The notes below the pieces were generated by a model. The model saw only the letters and a program-made list of their open reading frames with translations, was not told the DNA's origin and did not search any database. From Pseudanabaena galeata CCNP1313 (lineage in GTDB: Bacteria > Cyanobacteriota > Cyanobacteriia > Pseudanabaenales > Pseudanabaenaceae), in the NCBI RefSeq assembly GCF_029910235.1, contig NZ_CP112874.1:3729001-3793000 (forward strand): a DNA stretch of 64,000 nt, written 5' to 3'. Below are positions 50,533 through 59,665 of this stretch, one piece after another (position 1 is the first letter of the stretch; each line of letters opens with the position of its first letter). Both the position numbers and the translations under genes were made by a program.

Positions 50533-51519
50533 TCAAGAGGGAATTTTAACAAAATTAGGATCGAAAGAACGCTGAGACTTGAGAACACCAAAGACCTGTC
50601 GTAACAGCTTGTGCATTACAGCACCAATGACGGACATTTTGGACTTACCCTTAGCAGTAAGGCGATCGCAGAAAGCGACAATCGGCGAATTATAACGACG
50701 AGCAACAATCGCAGGCATAAACAAAGCTTTACGCAAACGTGAATTACCAATTTTTGACAAGCGCGGTTTGCCATGAATCGAAGAGCCAGAAGAGAATTCA
50801 CGCGGAGTTAAACCCGCAAAAGCGGCTAATTGATCAGCCGTATCAAAAGCAGAAATATCCCGAATTTCCGCCAGTAATACAGTTGCAGTCAATTCAGCAA
50901 TACCTGGAATGGAAGTCAACAAATCCCGTTGCGATTTCAAATGAGGATGTTGATCAAAGTGCTGACGGATCAATTTTTTGGTCATCTCAATTTGCTCCTT
51001 GAGGAAGTCAATGTGGGTGTTAATTGCTTCAACCAAAATTGGATCAGCCGTAGCAAGACGATTTTGCTCTTGTTGCTGCATGGCGGTTAAGCTATCTAAA
51101 CGATGTACTAATGCTTGGAGTTGCTCAATTTCTAATGCTGGTGGTGTCCAAGCAGCAGGCTTTAAGGCAGCACAAAATCTAGCAATAACTTTGGCATCAG
51201 CACGGTCTGTCTTTGTACGACTTAACTCGCTCTTGCCAAAGGCTTTGGGACGTGATGGATTGACGATACTTACTTTGTACCCTGCGGCTACTAAGAATCG
51301 GGCTAAGGCATTGCCATAAGTGCTGGTGGCTTCCATACAGCTATGTAAATTTTTTACACTTTGAATGTTTAGCCATTCTTGTAGTTCGACAAATCCTTCG
51401 GGATTATTGTTAAATACTTTGTTCTTAATCTTGGCGTTGTCTTGAATTAGGGCAACATCAAACTTGGCTTTACTGATGTCTATGCCTAAAACATCACATA
51501 CTTCATTGCTATTGTTCAT
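50533..51519 (-). CDS. IS110-family DEDD transposase
   Basis: The 328-residue protein has the N-terminal RuvC-like DEDD domain, with the first Asp in LGIDISKAKFDVAL, Glu in CMEATSTYG and the Asp pair in RTKTDRADAKVI. A coiled linker leads to the C-terminal Tnp20 domain with SIPGIAELTATVLLAEI and FAGLTPREFSSGSSIHGKP, which holds the catalytic serine region. Members recombine DNA with guidance from an element-encoded bridge RNA. No frameshift is seen, so it may be active. Confidence 0.93.
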   Translation of the reverse strand: MNNSNEVCDVLGIDISKAKFDVALIQDNAKIKNKVFNNNPEGFVELQEWLNIQSVKNLHSCMEATSTYGNALARFLVAAGYKVSIVNPSRPKAFGKSELSRTKTDRADAKVIARFCAALKPAAWTPPALEIEQLQALVHRLDSLTAMQQQEQNRLATADPILVEAINTHIDFLKEQIEMTKKLIRQHFDQHPHLKSQRDLLTSIPGIAELTATVLLAEIRDISAFDTADQLAAFAGLTPREFSSGSSIHGKPRLSKIGNSRLRKALFMPAIVARRYNSPIVAFCDRLTAKGKSKMSVIGAVMHKLLRQVFGVLKSQRSFDPNFVKIPS

Positions 51520-51639
51520 AGGTGCTTGCAGTTTTTTTGCTAGATTTATCCATCAAGCAATCAGTGGTATTGAACTATCCTTGTGAATACAGGTTTACCC
51601 ATTGGGCGACCTCTGATACTGTCCAGTCTTTACTTGTTT

Positions 51640-51850
51640 CCACTGTTTAAGCAGAGACGACTCTATCTACATTACGGGCTTGGTGTCCCTAGGGGTTGAA
51701 CGAGTTTATCTCTGCTTTTGCTTTTTCGGATTTGAGTAAAGATTTTATCCTTTACTTTTCTTCCTAGATACAAGGGGTTTAGCATTTGCGCCAATATTTT
51801 GATACTCTCCACTACAATCCTGAATCGCAAATGCTCAACCCTCTTCGCTT
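51640..51850 (-). ncRNA. Candidate IS110 bridge RNA
   Basis: The region before the transposase start folds into three units. AGCATTTGCG (51781-51790) pairs perfectly with CGCAAATGCT (51826-51835) around a 35-base loop. AGTAAAG/CTTTACT forms a small hairpin near 51734-51756. GCAGAGA (51651-51657) plus ACTC pair with GAGT plus TCTCTGC (51709-51715) around a large open loop of about 40 bases. A structured RNA with large internal loops in this position is characteristic of bridge RNAs. Ends, loop assignment and expression are not established. Confidence 0.5.
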
Positions 51851-51883
51851 TCAACAATAGATTGTCCCTACGTTGTGAGGTTA

Positions 51884-51945
51884 GGGCATAGCATTCCCAA
51901 ATTAAAATAGTCTAAAAGAATGGATTCCTGCGGGAATGCTATGCC
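51884..51945. repeat. Family D element, copy 2
   Basis: GGGCATAGCATTCCC and GGGAATGCTATGCCC enclose about 32 bases. It is the second copy of the ends seen at 4911-4975. Confidence 0.65.
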
Positions 51946-52000
51946 CCTACCTTAGGGCTTTTTGCAAGAAATAGGTTGTACAGAGCTTTCGCTGCACAAT

Positions 52001-54388
52001 CTATTTTTTTCTGGCACGTAATGATAGCGAACTCAAAACAACGCTTACAGAACTAAATGCCATCGCTAAACCTGCGATCGTTGGATTGAGAGAAATACCA
52101 AAACTGGGATAAAGAATTCCTGCGGCGACGGGAATCGCTAATGTGTTGTAAGCAAAAGCCCAAAATAAATTTTGGCGAATTTTGCTGAAGGTGGCGCGAC
52201 TAAGTTCGATCGCAGGGACAACATCGCTAATGTCATGACGCATTAACACAATATCGGCGGTTTCCATAGCAACATCAGTTCCTGAACTGAGGGCAATACC
52301 GATAGTAGCACTGGCTAAGGCTGGAGCATCATTAACCCCATCCCCAATCATCGCCACCCGCTGACCTTCAGCGATTAATTTCATCACTGTGGCAGCCTTG
52401 CCGTCGGGCTTGACTTCAGCGATCGCCCGTTCAGGGGGAATACCTAATTGGTTAGCGATCGCCTTGGCAGTTTCTTGATGATCACCCGTGAGCATCCAAA
52501 CCTGTAAGCCCATTGATTCGAGTTGGCGAATGACTTCAGGAGCTTCAGGCTTGATGCGATCGCGCATGGCGATGATCCCGACTAAGCCCAAATTACTGAA
52601 CCCCTTGGGGTCAGTAATTTGGGTTGCGACAAAAATTGGAGTTTTGCCAAATTCTGCTAAATTCTGCGATCGCTCTAACATCTCGTCAGAAATTTCCACT
52701 TGGCGATCGCGCAACCATGCACTATTACCCACCAGAATTTCTTCTCCTGTGGTCAATATCGCCTCAACACCGCAGCCCGTCACAATTTGCGAAGATTGCG
52801 TTGGTAATAACTCGATATTTAACTCTTGAGCCTTAGCGATCGTCGCTGCACCGAGAATATGATTTGCGCCAGTTTCGGCACTGGCAGCTAGTTGCAACAA
52901 CCGTAAAGCGGACGCTGGGACTTCGCGCTCTTCGACCATACTTTTAAAAGTAGTTTGCTCGATTAGTTTGCGCCCAAAAACGATTAAGTCATTGGTGATC
53001 ACATCGGTAACTTCAGGCTTACCTGTGGTCAAAGTGCCTGTTTTATCAAAGATCACCACCGACAATTGATCGATCTTTTCCAGACTTGCCCCACCTTTGA
53101 TTAAGATGCCCTTTTCTGCGCCAATTCCCGTGCCGACCATGATCGCTGTTGGCGTTGCCAAACCTAGCGCACAGGGACAAGCCACTACTAAAACGGCGAT
53201 CGCCAATTTTAAACTAAACACAATTTCGGCATGGAGCAATCCGTACCAAGTCAAAAAGGTTAAAGCGGCGATCGCCATTACTGCGTAAGCAAAATATCCT
53301 GCTACGCGATCGGCTAAATATTGAATTGGGGCTTTGCTTGCCTGTGCTGATTCTACGAGGGAGACAATCCGTGCCAAAGTCGTTTCTGAGCCAGTTTGCA
53401 AAACTTGGACTGTAATCGCGCCTGTCAAATTCAGCGTTCCCCCAGTGACTCGCGCCCCTAATTGTTTCGCAACAGGGCTTGATTCACCCGTGAGCATTGA
53501 CTCATCAACGCTAGAACCACCGCCGATAATTTCGCCATCAACTGGGATTTTTTCTCCAGCCCAAACCACGATGCGATCGCCTACTTGCAAATCTTCGACT
53601 GCCATTGGCACTTGTAGATCGCCATCAGTGCTATTGATCAATAATCTGGCGCTAGCGGGTTGCAACTCCATCAAAGCGCGAATTGCATTTGAGGCTTTAC
53701 CCTTAGCGCGTTCTAACAGAGCTTGTCCCAGCAACACAAAACCCAAAAGCATTACAGGCTCTTCAAAAAAGCATTGCCAATTTAACTGCGGTACAAATAA
53801 GGCGATTGTGCTTGCCAAATATGCTGAAATTGTCCCTAAACCCACCAATGAGTTCATGTTGGGGGCGCGATACCACAGCGATTTCAAGCCATCCCACCAA
53901 ATCGGACGACCAATCCAGCCGAGGGCGCTGGTGGAGACTAGCCAATGGGCGTACATATTGCCAATCAAGGGCAAATCAGCGACACCAATCAAGCCTAAAT
54001 GTCCGACGATCGCCAAAATCACCAACGAGGCAGGAATAACAATTTCTTTGGTCAGACCGAACCAAGAATTTTGAGGAGGATTTTTAGATACAGCATTGCG
54101 AGAAGATTGGCGATCGCCTTTATTAATCAACTCCGCCGCAAAACCTGCTTTGGCGATCGCCTCAATCAATTGTGGCGCTAAATCCTGTGGCAAGCTTTCT
54201 CCGCCATAAACTACGGTTGCTTTCTCGGTTAGTAAATTTACACTTGCCGCCTTTACCGCGTCACAGGCTAGCAAACGCTTTTCGACCGTTGCCACACAAC
54301 CCGCACACTTCATGCCTGCGATCGCTAGGGTTAAGGAGCTAGACTGGAGCTTAGGAGATGCTGTTGTTATTGATTGAGTCAGTACCAC
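52001..54388 (-). CDS. Copper-type P1B-ATPase
   Basis: The 795-residue pump has one N-terminal metal-binding domain with [15 protein letters not shown] and eight transmembrane segments. The CPC motif lies in the transport helix ([14 protein letters not shown]), the phosphorylation site is [10 protein letters not shown], and TGES, HP-type and [10 protein letters not shown] motifs are present. This is a Cu(I) transporter of the CtaA/PacS/CopA type. Which of the cyanobacterial paralogues it is cannot be decided from sequence alone. Regulation is not visible in the upstream gap. Confidence 0.93.
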   Translation of the reverse strand: MVLTQSITTASPKLQSSSLTLAIAGMKCAGCVATVEKRLLACDAVKAASVNLLTEKATVVYGGESLPQDLAPQLIEAIAKAGFAAELINKGDRQSSRNAVSKNPPQNSWFGLTKEIVIPASLVILAIVGHLGLIGVADLPLIGNMYAHWLVSTSALGWIGRPIWWDGLKSLWYRAPNMNSLVGLGTISAYLASTIALFVPQLNWQCFFEEPVMLLGFVLLGQALLERAKGKASNAIRALMELQPASARLLINSTDGDLQVPMAVEDLQVGDRIVVWAGEKIPVDGEIIGGGSSVDESMLTGESSPVAKQLGARVTGGTLNLTGAITVQVLQTGSETTLARIVSLVESAQASKAPIQYLADRVAGYFAYAVMAIAALTFLTWYGLLHAEIVFSLKLAIAVLVVACPCALGLATPTAIMVGTGIGAEKGILIKGGASLEKIDQLSVVIFDKTGTLTTGKPEVTDVITNDLIVFGRKLIEQTTFKSMVEEREVPASALRLLQLAASAETGANHILGAATIAKAQELNIELLPTQSSQIVTGCGVEAILTTGEEILVGNSAWLRDRQVEISDEMLERSQNLAEFGKTPIFVATQITDPKGFSNLGLVGIIAMRDRIKPEAPEVIRQLESMGLQVWMLTGDHQETAKAIANQLGIPPERAIAEVKPDGKAATVMKLIAEGQRVAMIGDGVNDAPALASATIGIALSSGTDVAMETADIVLMRHDISDVVPAIELSRATFSKIRQNLFWAFAYNTLAIPVAAGILYPSFGISLNPTIAGLAMAFSSVSVVLSSLSLRARKK

Positions 54389-54912
54389 AAACTTGTATCC
54401 AAAATTTATAAAAAATCTATATTTGAAGAACCTATTCTTTGTATGTGCCGCTTCGTTGCACCTGCAAAAAACATTTTTTTTAATTTGCTAGTCCCTCTTG
54501 ATGTCTATCTGGTGCTAGCTAGTACTAAAAGCTGATAGCCACAAAGCAATACATAGGGTTAGCATATACCCAAATCTAATTTGATTGATTGGGTAATTAT
54601 TCTGATACAGCGTTCTGATATTTTAATCGTTTCCTACTTACCTTGCTGATTCTATGGGACTGCTAAAATTTAAAGATGTTTAGATTTAAAGTCTGAGTGA
54701 GTATGCCTAGCTGCTATTCATACTAGATAATAGGTTGAAACAACTAATGAACAAAATAGTAAAGTCACTAAATTAGTAGCAAGATTTGTAATGTCGTTTA
54801 ATATTCACGCTTAGTGTTGAGATTAACAATTTAAAAGTAGAAATTTACTAAAATTTTCTAGGTTTTCAGACTTGCCCCAATGGTTCAAAATTCTCTGACA
54901 ATGAGTTAGCTA
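54389..54912. other. Divergent AT-rich intergenic region
   Basis: This 524-base gap separates the Cu ATPase from the MBL hydrolase. It contains no palindromic element of the local families, no small reading frame with a convincing product and no recognisable RNA. It must hold both promoters. Confidence 0.35.
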
Positions 54913-55797
54913 ATGTCCATTTCTGACAGCGAGTTCTCTATTCATTTTTGGGGTGTGCGTGGCAGTATAGCTACCCCTGGCCCAACCACAGTGCGCTATG
55001 GTGGCAATACCCCTTGTGTAGAAATGCGTTGCCAAGGTGAACGTATTATTTTTGATGGGGGAACGGGGATTAGGGTTTTAGGACAGCATCTGTTAAAGCA
55101 TATGCCGATTGAGGCGAGTATTTTTTTCACCCATAGCCATTGGGATCATGTTCAGGGGTTCCCATTTTTTACACCTGCCTTTGTGAAAGGTAATCTATTT
55201 AAAATTTATGGAAAGATTGCGCCAACAGGGCAAACGATGCAGGAACGTCTAGAGGAGCAGATGCATCATCCTAATTTTCCTGTACCATTAAGGGTGATGG
55301 CTTCGTGTTTAGAGTTTTTTGATGTTGAAGTTCCGAGTGTGATCGAGATTGGGAATGGGGTCACCGTGGAAACAGGGATGCTGAATCATCCAGGGGAGGC
55401 GACGGGTTATCGAGTGAGTTGTGGCGATCGCGTGGCGGTTTATGCGACGGATACTGAACATTTTAGCGATCGCGTTGATGAAAATTTGGTATATCTGGCT
55501 CGGAATGCTGATGTGTTGATTATGGATGCTACTTATTCCGATGAAGAATATTGGTCAAGTGCTAGTCCCAAAATCGGCTGGGGGCATTCGACATGGCAAG
55601 AGGCGATCAAGGTTGCTGAAGCAGCTAATGTGAAGACTCTCGTAATTTTCCATCATGATCCTTTGCATAGTGACGATCAGTTAGATGAGTTTGGGCGGCT
55701 AGCTCAAGAGAAGTTTGCGGGAGCTGTAATGGCTAGGGAAGGGATGTATATTTCTATTCCTGTTCGCACTGGTTCCAAGCCGTTAGTTAAAGTTTGA
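54913..55797 (+). CDS. MBL-fold metallohydrolase
   Basis: The 294-residue protein begins with FWGVRGSIATPGP and has the metal motif HSHWDH at residues 74-79. A distal Asp (YATDTEHF) and His (FHHDPLHSDDQ) complete a binuclear site. This subfamily (GVRGS start) is found beside signalling genes and may hydrolyse cyclic nucleotides or phosphodiesters. Here it is a lone gene between the Cu ATPase and a DCC/TspO pair. Confidence 0.85.
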   Translation: MSISDSEFSIHFWGVRGSIATPGPTTVRYGGNTPCVEMRCQGERIIFDGGTGIRVLGQHLLKHMPIEASIFFTHSHWDHVQGFPFFTPAFVKGNLFKIYGKIAPTGQTMQERLEEQMHHPNFPVPLRVMASCLEFFDVEVPSVIEIGNGVTVETGMLNHPGEATGYRVSCGDRVAVYATDTEHFSDRVDENLVYLARNADVLIMDATYSDEEYWSSASPKIGWGHSTWQEAIKVAEAANVKTLVIFHHDPLHSDDQLDEFGRLAQEKFAGAVMAREGMYISIPVRTGSKPLVKV

Positions 55798-55864
55798 AAC
55801 GGGCTTTGCCATAAAACAAAGAATTATATTTTTGATGGTGTGGCGAAGCCGCGCCATTAATTCT

Positions 55865-55905
55865 AAAGGAATAGATACGACGCAAAGCGTCGTATCTATT
55901 CCTTT
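55865..55905. terminator. Hairpin after the MBL gene
   Basis: AAAGGAATAGATACGACGC-AAA-GCGTCGTATCTATTCCTTT is a perfect 19-bp stem. A weaker fold around a GGCGAAGCC core lies just before it (55828-55860). Confidence 0.6.
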
Positions 55906-55969
55906 GTGCAAAGATAAATCCAAAGTGATCTCGATAAAATAGGGCTAGAAACTACATCATCCGAACCAA

Positions 55970-56455
55970 ATGCTATCTCCACAGGTAACAGACAAACTCG
56001 CCCCCCAAGCGTCCACATGGAAAATTAAGCTGCTATACGATGGCGCATGTCCTCTCTGTGTGCGTGAAGTCAACTTTTTAAAAGGCAAAGATGACGATCG
56101 CGGCTTGATTAAATTTGTGGATATCGCCGCCGATGACTACGATCCTGCTGACAATGCGGGGATTGATTTTGAAACTGCGATGGGACGGATTCATGCAGTG
56201 TTGCCTTATGGTGAAATCGTTCAAAATGTCGAAGTATTTCGCCAAACCTATGACATTCTCGGCATCGGTTGGATCTATGCAATTACGAAATTGCCCCTAG
56301 TCGGGAGCTTAGCCGATGCACTTTATGGCGTTTGGGCTGACTATCGCCTCTTACTAACTGGTCGCGCCAATCTCCAAACTATCGTTGCTGAACGTCGGCA
56401 ACGTCTGCAAGGTTGTACTGATGGCTGTGCGATCGCCGAGCAGGAAACATCATGA
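55970..56455 (+). CDS. DCC-family (DUF393) thiol-disulfide oxidoreductase-like protein
   Basis: The 161-residue protein has the family hallmark YDGACPLCVREV (DxxCPxC) near residues 24-35 and the later GR(I/H)HAVLP and ADYRLLLTGR blocks. It has a thioredoxin-like fold with a CPLC pair. The terminal stop overlaps the ATG of the TspO gene (ATGA), so the two are coupled. The role is unknown; pairing with TspO suggests a membrane- or tetrapyrrole-linked redox function (inference). Confidence 0.85.
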   Translation: MLSPQVTDKLAPQASTWKIKLLYDGACPLCVREVNFLKGKDDDRGLIKFVDIAADDYDPADNAGIDFETAMGRIHAVLPYGEIVQNVEVFRQTYDILGIGWIYAITKLPLVGSLADALYGVWADYRLLLTGRANLQTIVAERRQRLQGCTDGCAIAEQETS

Positions 56456-56925
56456 TTATTACTTGGCTAGCGATCGCGGTTGCTTCCTTTGTTGGTGGTT
56501 TTGCCCTTAACAAACTTTATCCCGCTGACTACAAATGGTTTATGCGGTTGCGTCGTCCGCGCTGGCTCACCTTTGAAGGCGCAATTCCCTTTATTTGGAT
56601 TGCGATTTTTATTTGCGGCATTACTTCCGCCGCCTTCCTCTGGGAAGCCCAACCTGCCACAGTGAACACATGGTTACTTATGGTTGGCTATGGGATCTTG
56701 GAAATCGCGATTTTAGCCTATACCCCAGTGATGACCCGATTTCGTAATGTCAGGTTAGGGGCAATCGTAGGCGCGATCGGTTTTATATTAGGGTTAGTTT
56801 TAACAACTCAAGTTTGGCAAATTTCCAGCTTGGCAGGATGGTTATTAGTGCCATATTTGCTATGGAGTCCTGTGGGCACTTATGTAACATGGGTGATGGC
56901 AAGACTAAATCCACCTGAGATTTAA
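56452..56925 (+). CDS. tspO: TspO/MBR-family membrane protein
   Basis: The 157-residue protein has five transmembrane helices. The features FMRLRRPRWLTFEGAIPFIW and SAAFLW match the tryptophan-rich sensory protein family, which binds porphyrins and related ligands. It begins at ATG 56452, overlapping the DCC gene by four bases. A decayed copy of its C-terminal end is found 1.5 kb downstream. Confidence 0.88.
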   Translation: MIITWLAIAVASFVGGFALNKLYPADYKWFMRLRRPRWLTFEGAIPFIWIAIFICGITSAAFLWEAQPATVNTWLLMVGYGILEIAILAYTPVMTRFRNVRLGAIVGAIGFILGLVLTTQVWQISSLAGWLLVPYLLWSPVGTYVTWVMARLNPPEI

Positions 56926-56949
56926 CAATATTAAACTTTGTCTAACTGC

Positions 56950-57753
56950 TTACTGTAAGTAGTTGGTAGGAAATAAAATTCCTTGTTTTCTTGTATTCTT
57001 AGCCTGTGTTCCAAATATCCGATCCCAGAAGCCTTGAATGCCATAGTTACCTTTAAAACAGGTATGATGACGGTCATGAAAATCTGACGAAACGAAGAAA
57101 ATCGATAGAGAGCTATGCCCTTCTAGGTTATAAAAATTACCTACGATAGTCCAAGCACAGATCTGAGAGAGATCGCATCCAAATATAAAAACGGGTAAAA
57201 GATCGGTAATTGTAGTAATTATGTATTCAGATAAACTTTTATGAGAAGCTACAAAACTGGATGAGTCTCGAAACTCATGATGTTTAAGATGTATTTTCAA
57301 AAAATATTTATGCAAAATATAATGACTAATATAGAAACAGAAATCGGCAACAACTATTCTCATTAAAAACCATACAAAATTGAGGGACAAACTATTCCCT
57401 CGATGCACTTCTGGTGCTAAGAAAAGTATTATAAATGCGGCAATTAAAGATTTTAATTCGCCCAAAATAATTCCTTTCGGAGTAAAATTGGGGAAATCTT
57501 GTTCCTTAACTTTAACAACCCGAATATTGAGTTTATCTCTCCAAATCTCATTCTTTTTGAGACATTTTTCAATTAGGAATCCTATCCCATAAAAAGAAAT
57601 AGAACCTACCATATAGTACAGCAATACTTGAAACTCAAAAGGTGTTTCAATATCTTTCAGGAATAAATAAAAAATCTGTTGGAGTAAAGTACATATAACC
57701 GCAATTTTTATAAAGAACTCAATTTCAGGTAGAAAGCCAAGAGTTTTTCTCAT
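56950..57753 (-). CDS. Sterol desaturase / fatty acid hydroxylase superfamily protein
   Basis: The 267-residue membrane protein has the iron-binding histidine boxes HYILH, HLKHHE and HDRHH with membrane helices before and between them. It is a di-iron oxidase of lipids or carotenoids; the substrate cannot be told. The gene is AT-rich compared with its neighbours and lacks HIP1 sites, which fits recent acquisition. Its long AT-rich upstream region is also atypical. Confidence 0.85.
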   Translation of the reverse strand: MRKTLGFLPEIEFFIKIAVICTLLQQIFYLFLKDIETPFEFQVLLYYMVGSISFYGIGFLIEKCLKKNEIWRDKLNIRVVKVKEQDFPNFTPKGIILGELKSLIAAFIILFLAPEVHRGNSLSLNFVWFLMRIVVADFCFYISHYILHKYFLKIHLKHHEFRDSSSFVASHKSLSEYIITTITDLLPVFIFGCDLSQICAWTIVGNFYNLEGHSSLSIFFVSSDFHDRHHTCFKGNYGIQGFWDRIFGTQAKNTRKQGILFPTNYLQ

Positions 57754-58390
57754 ATTTAAGTAAGTCTTGCACTGCGTATCATTTGTGCTACGGAAATGAT
57801 TTCGATAAGTATCTTTTTCAAGATCAATTTTTTGTTAATTAATTACTAAAAACCACGACAAATTAATTTAGTTGTGTTGCTAGCAAAGCGCACACAATTA
57901 AATTAATAGAATTTTTTTGCCGTAAAAGCAGCCTAATGGCAATTACGCCATATAGACTTATAAGCGTATTTCCTTTTAGTTGGTTGGCGTGAAATATGTA
58001 CTTTAAGACATATCCCCCCGTTAGCTAACCAATGTCTGAATTGTTATCAAACACTAAGTTATTAGTATGAATACAATAGAGGTAATACTAATCGTTAATA
58101 ACTATATTTTATTCTATATTCTAAATTTGTATCAATTGATTGAAATTTAAAAAAAATTAATGATTGTCAATTATTTAAAAATCATGACACTGGTCAGGTA
58201 AGGTAATGAAATGCCCATTTCATAATAAATTTATAAATCACATTTATTACGCTTTCAATGTACCGTATCTAGTCTTGTCAAAATTGTAATTTTAGATTAC
58301 ACTTCAGTAGCTATTGCGTTTATGACACGTAAGGGTTAATGAGATCGTGGGGGCGATCAATATATTGATATTAATTTTAATAATTAGAGA
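57754..58390. other. AT-rich region without recognised genes
   Basis: About 640 bases upstream of the sterol-desaturase-like gene have long A/T runs and few HIP1 sites. I see no reading frame, strong hairpin or RNA that I can name. The tspO remnant follows. Confidence 0.4.
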
Positions 58391-58486
58391 TTGGCAATAT
58401 GTGTCTTATTGATATATTCGCTATGGGTTCTTGTTGGTAATTATGTAACATGAGTCATGGTAAGACTTCATCACCCGAAATTTTAG
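58391..58486 (+). pseudogene. Decayed copy of the tspO 3' end
   Basis: The frame from 58391 reads LAICVLLIYSLWVLVGNYVT, then a stop, then VMVRLHHPKF and a final stop at 58484-58486. This aligns without gaps with the last 31 residues of the intact TspO (LAGWLLVPYLLWSPVGTYVT, W, VMARLNPPEI). The Trp codon has become TGA. Only the 3' end was duplicated or retained. Confidence 0.7.
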
Positions 58487-58630
58487 ATATTTATGGACAT
58501 TTATGTTAGGACATAAAATAAATTCATAGATTTACAGGGTTTTGCCCCATAAATCTATTTTAGTTTAACCGTATTCATCCAAACAATCTTATTCATCGTA
58601 CATACATCAACAATAGCAACTAAGACAAAT

Positions 58631-59650
58631 ATGACAGTTAAACATTTAAAGATTCTGCATCAACATAATACAAATATAAATCAAACCTTTCAGAAAGATG
58701 GACAGGATGTTGTTCAAGGGTTAAGTGGAACTCCGAAAGCCCTCCCTCCGAAATACTTTTATGACGATCGCGGCTCGGAGTTATTTGAGCAAATTTGCGA
58801 ACTTCCCGAATATTATCCAACCCGTACCGAAGCATGGATATTAAATAAATATGCTGATGAAATCGCTGATATTACAGGTTCCTGTGAATTAGTGGAATTA
58901 GGTAGCGGTAGTTCTACTAAAACCCATTATTTACTGAGCGCCTATCAAAAAGCTACAAATTCTCTAACAGAAGCCATACCAGATGCTTTTAGCTATATTC
59001 CCATAGATGTGAGTGGTGGCATTCTCAAAACTACGGTCTTGCATTTACAACAAAAATATCCTGATCTATCCATTGAAGGACTGATTGGCACATATGACGA
59101 AGCGTTATTTCACTTGGGCAAAAACCATTTGCGATCGCGGATGATTTTCTTTTTAGGTAGCTCGATTGGTAACTTTACAGAATCAGAATCTAATGATTTT
59201 TTAGGTAAGGTTTCCCATGCTTTGACTCAAGGAGATTATTTCCTATTAGGGATTGATTTGCAGAAACCGAAAGAAATCTTAGAAGCTGCTTATAACGATA
59301 GCCAAGAAGTAACGGCAGCATTTAATTTGAACATGCTTGCCCATTTAAATTGGAGATTTCAAGGTGATTTTGATCTCGATTTATTTAAGCACCAAGCGAT
59401 TTATAACGAAGTCGATCATCAAATTGAAATGTATTTACATGCGCGATCGCCCCATCAAGCATCTCTCGAAATACTCGATCTCAAGGTTCAATTTGAAGCA
59501 GGTGAAAGCATCCTTACGGAGATATCGCGTAAATTTGACTTAGAAAAAGTTCAAGCACAACTGCGATCGCAGGGTTTAGAAACAGTCAAAATCTGGACAG
59601 ATCCCCAAAAATGGTTTGGCTTAGTTCTGTGTCAAGTTCCTCATAATTAA
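58631..59650 (+). CDS. egtD: L-histidine N(alpha)-methyltransferase EgtD
   Basis: The 339-residue SAM enzyme makes hercynine from histidine. PPKYFYDDRGSELFEQIC and the LPEYYPTRTE block are characteristic, and the SAM loop is LVELGSGSSTKT. The late MYLHARSPHQASL region is in the expected place. The sulfoxide synthase gene follows after 15 bases, so they form an operon. Confidence 0.93.
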   Translation: MTVKHLKILHQHNTNINQTFQKDGQDVVQGLSGTPKALPPKYFYDDRGSELFEQICELPEYYPTRTEAWILNKYADEIADITGSCELVELGSGSSTKTHYLLSAYQKATNSLTEAIPDAFSYIPIDVSGGILKTTVLHLQQKYPDLSIEGLIGTYDEALFHLGKNHLRSRMIFFLGSSIGNFTESESNDFLGKVSHALTQGDYFLLGIDLQKPKEILEAAYNDSQEVTAAFNLNMLAHLNWRFQGDFDLDLFKHQAIYNEVDHQIEMYLHARSPHQASLEILDLKVQFEAGESILTEISRKFDLEKVQAQLRSQGLETVKIWTDPQKWFGLVLCQVPHN

Positions 59651-59665
59651 TTTTGTTTTAATTGT

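Larger units (their letters stand above)
50490..51870 (-). mobile_element. IS110-family insertion sequence
   Basis: An apparently intact transposase is preceded by about 330 bases of structured non-coding DNA and followed by about 40 bases. IS110 elements lack terminal inverted repeats and obvious duplications, so the exact ends cannot be read from one copy. The flanks are a family C element on one side and a family D element on the other. Confidence 0.75.

Noticed and set aside
53334-54074. 246-codon plus-strand frame opposite the Cu ATPase
   Set aside because: The minus strand carries a complete P-type ATPase with all motifs; the antisense frame shows only shadow composition.
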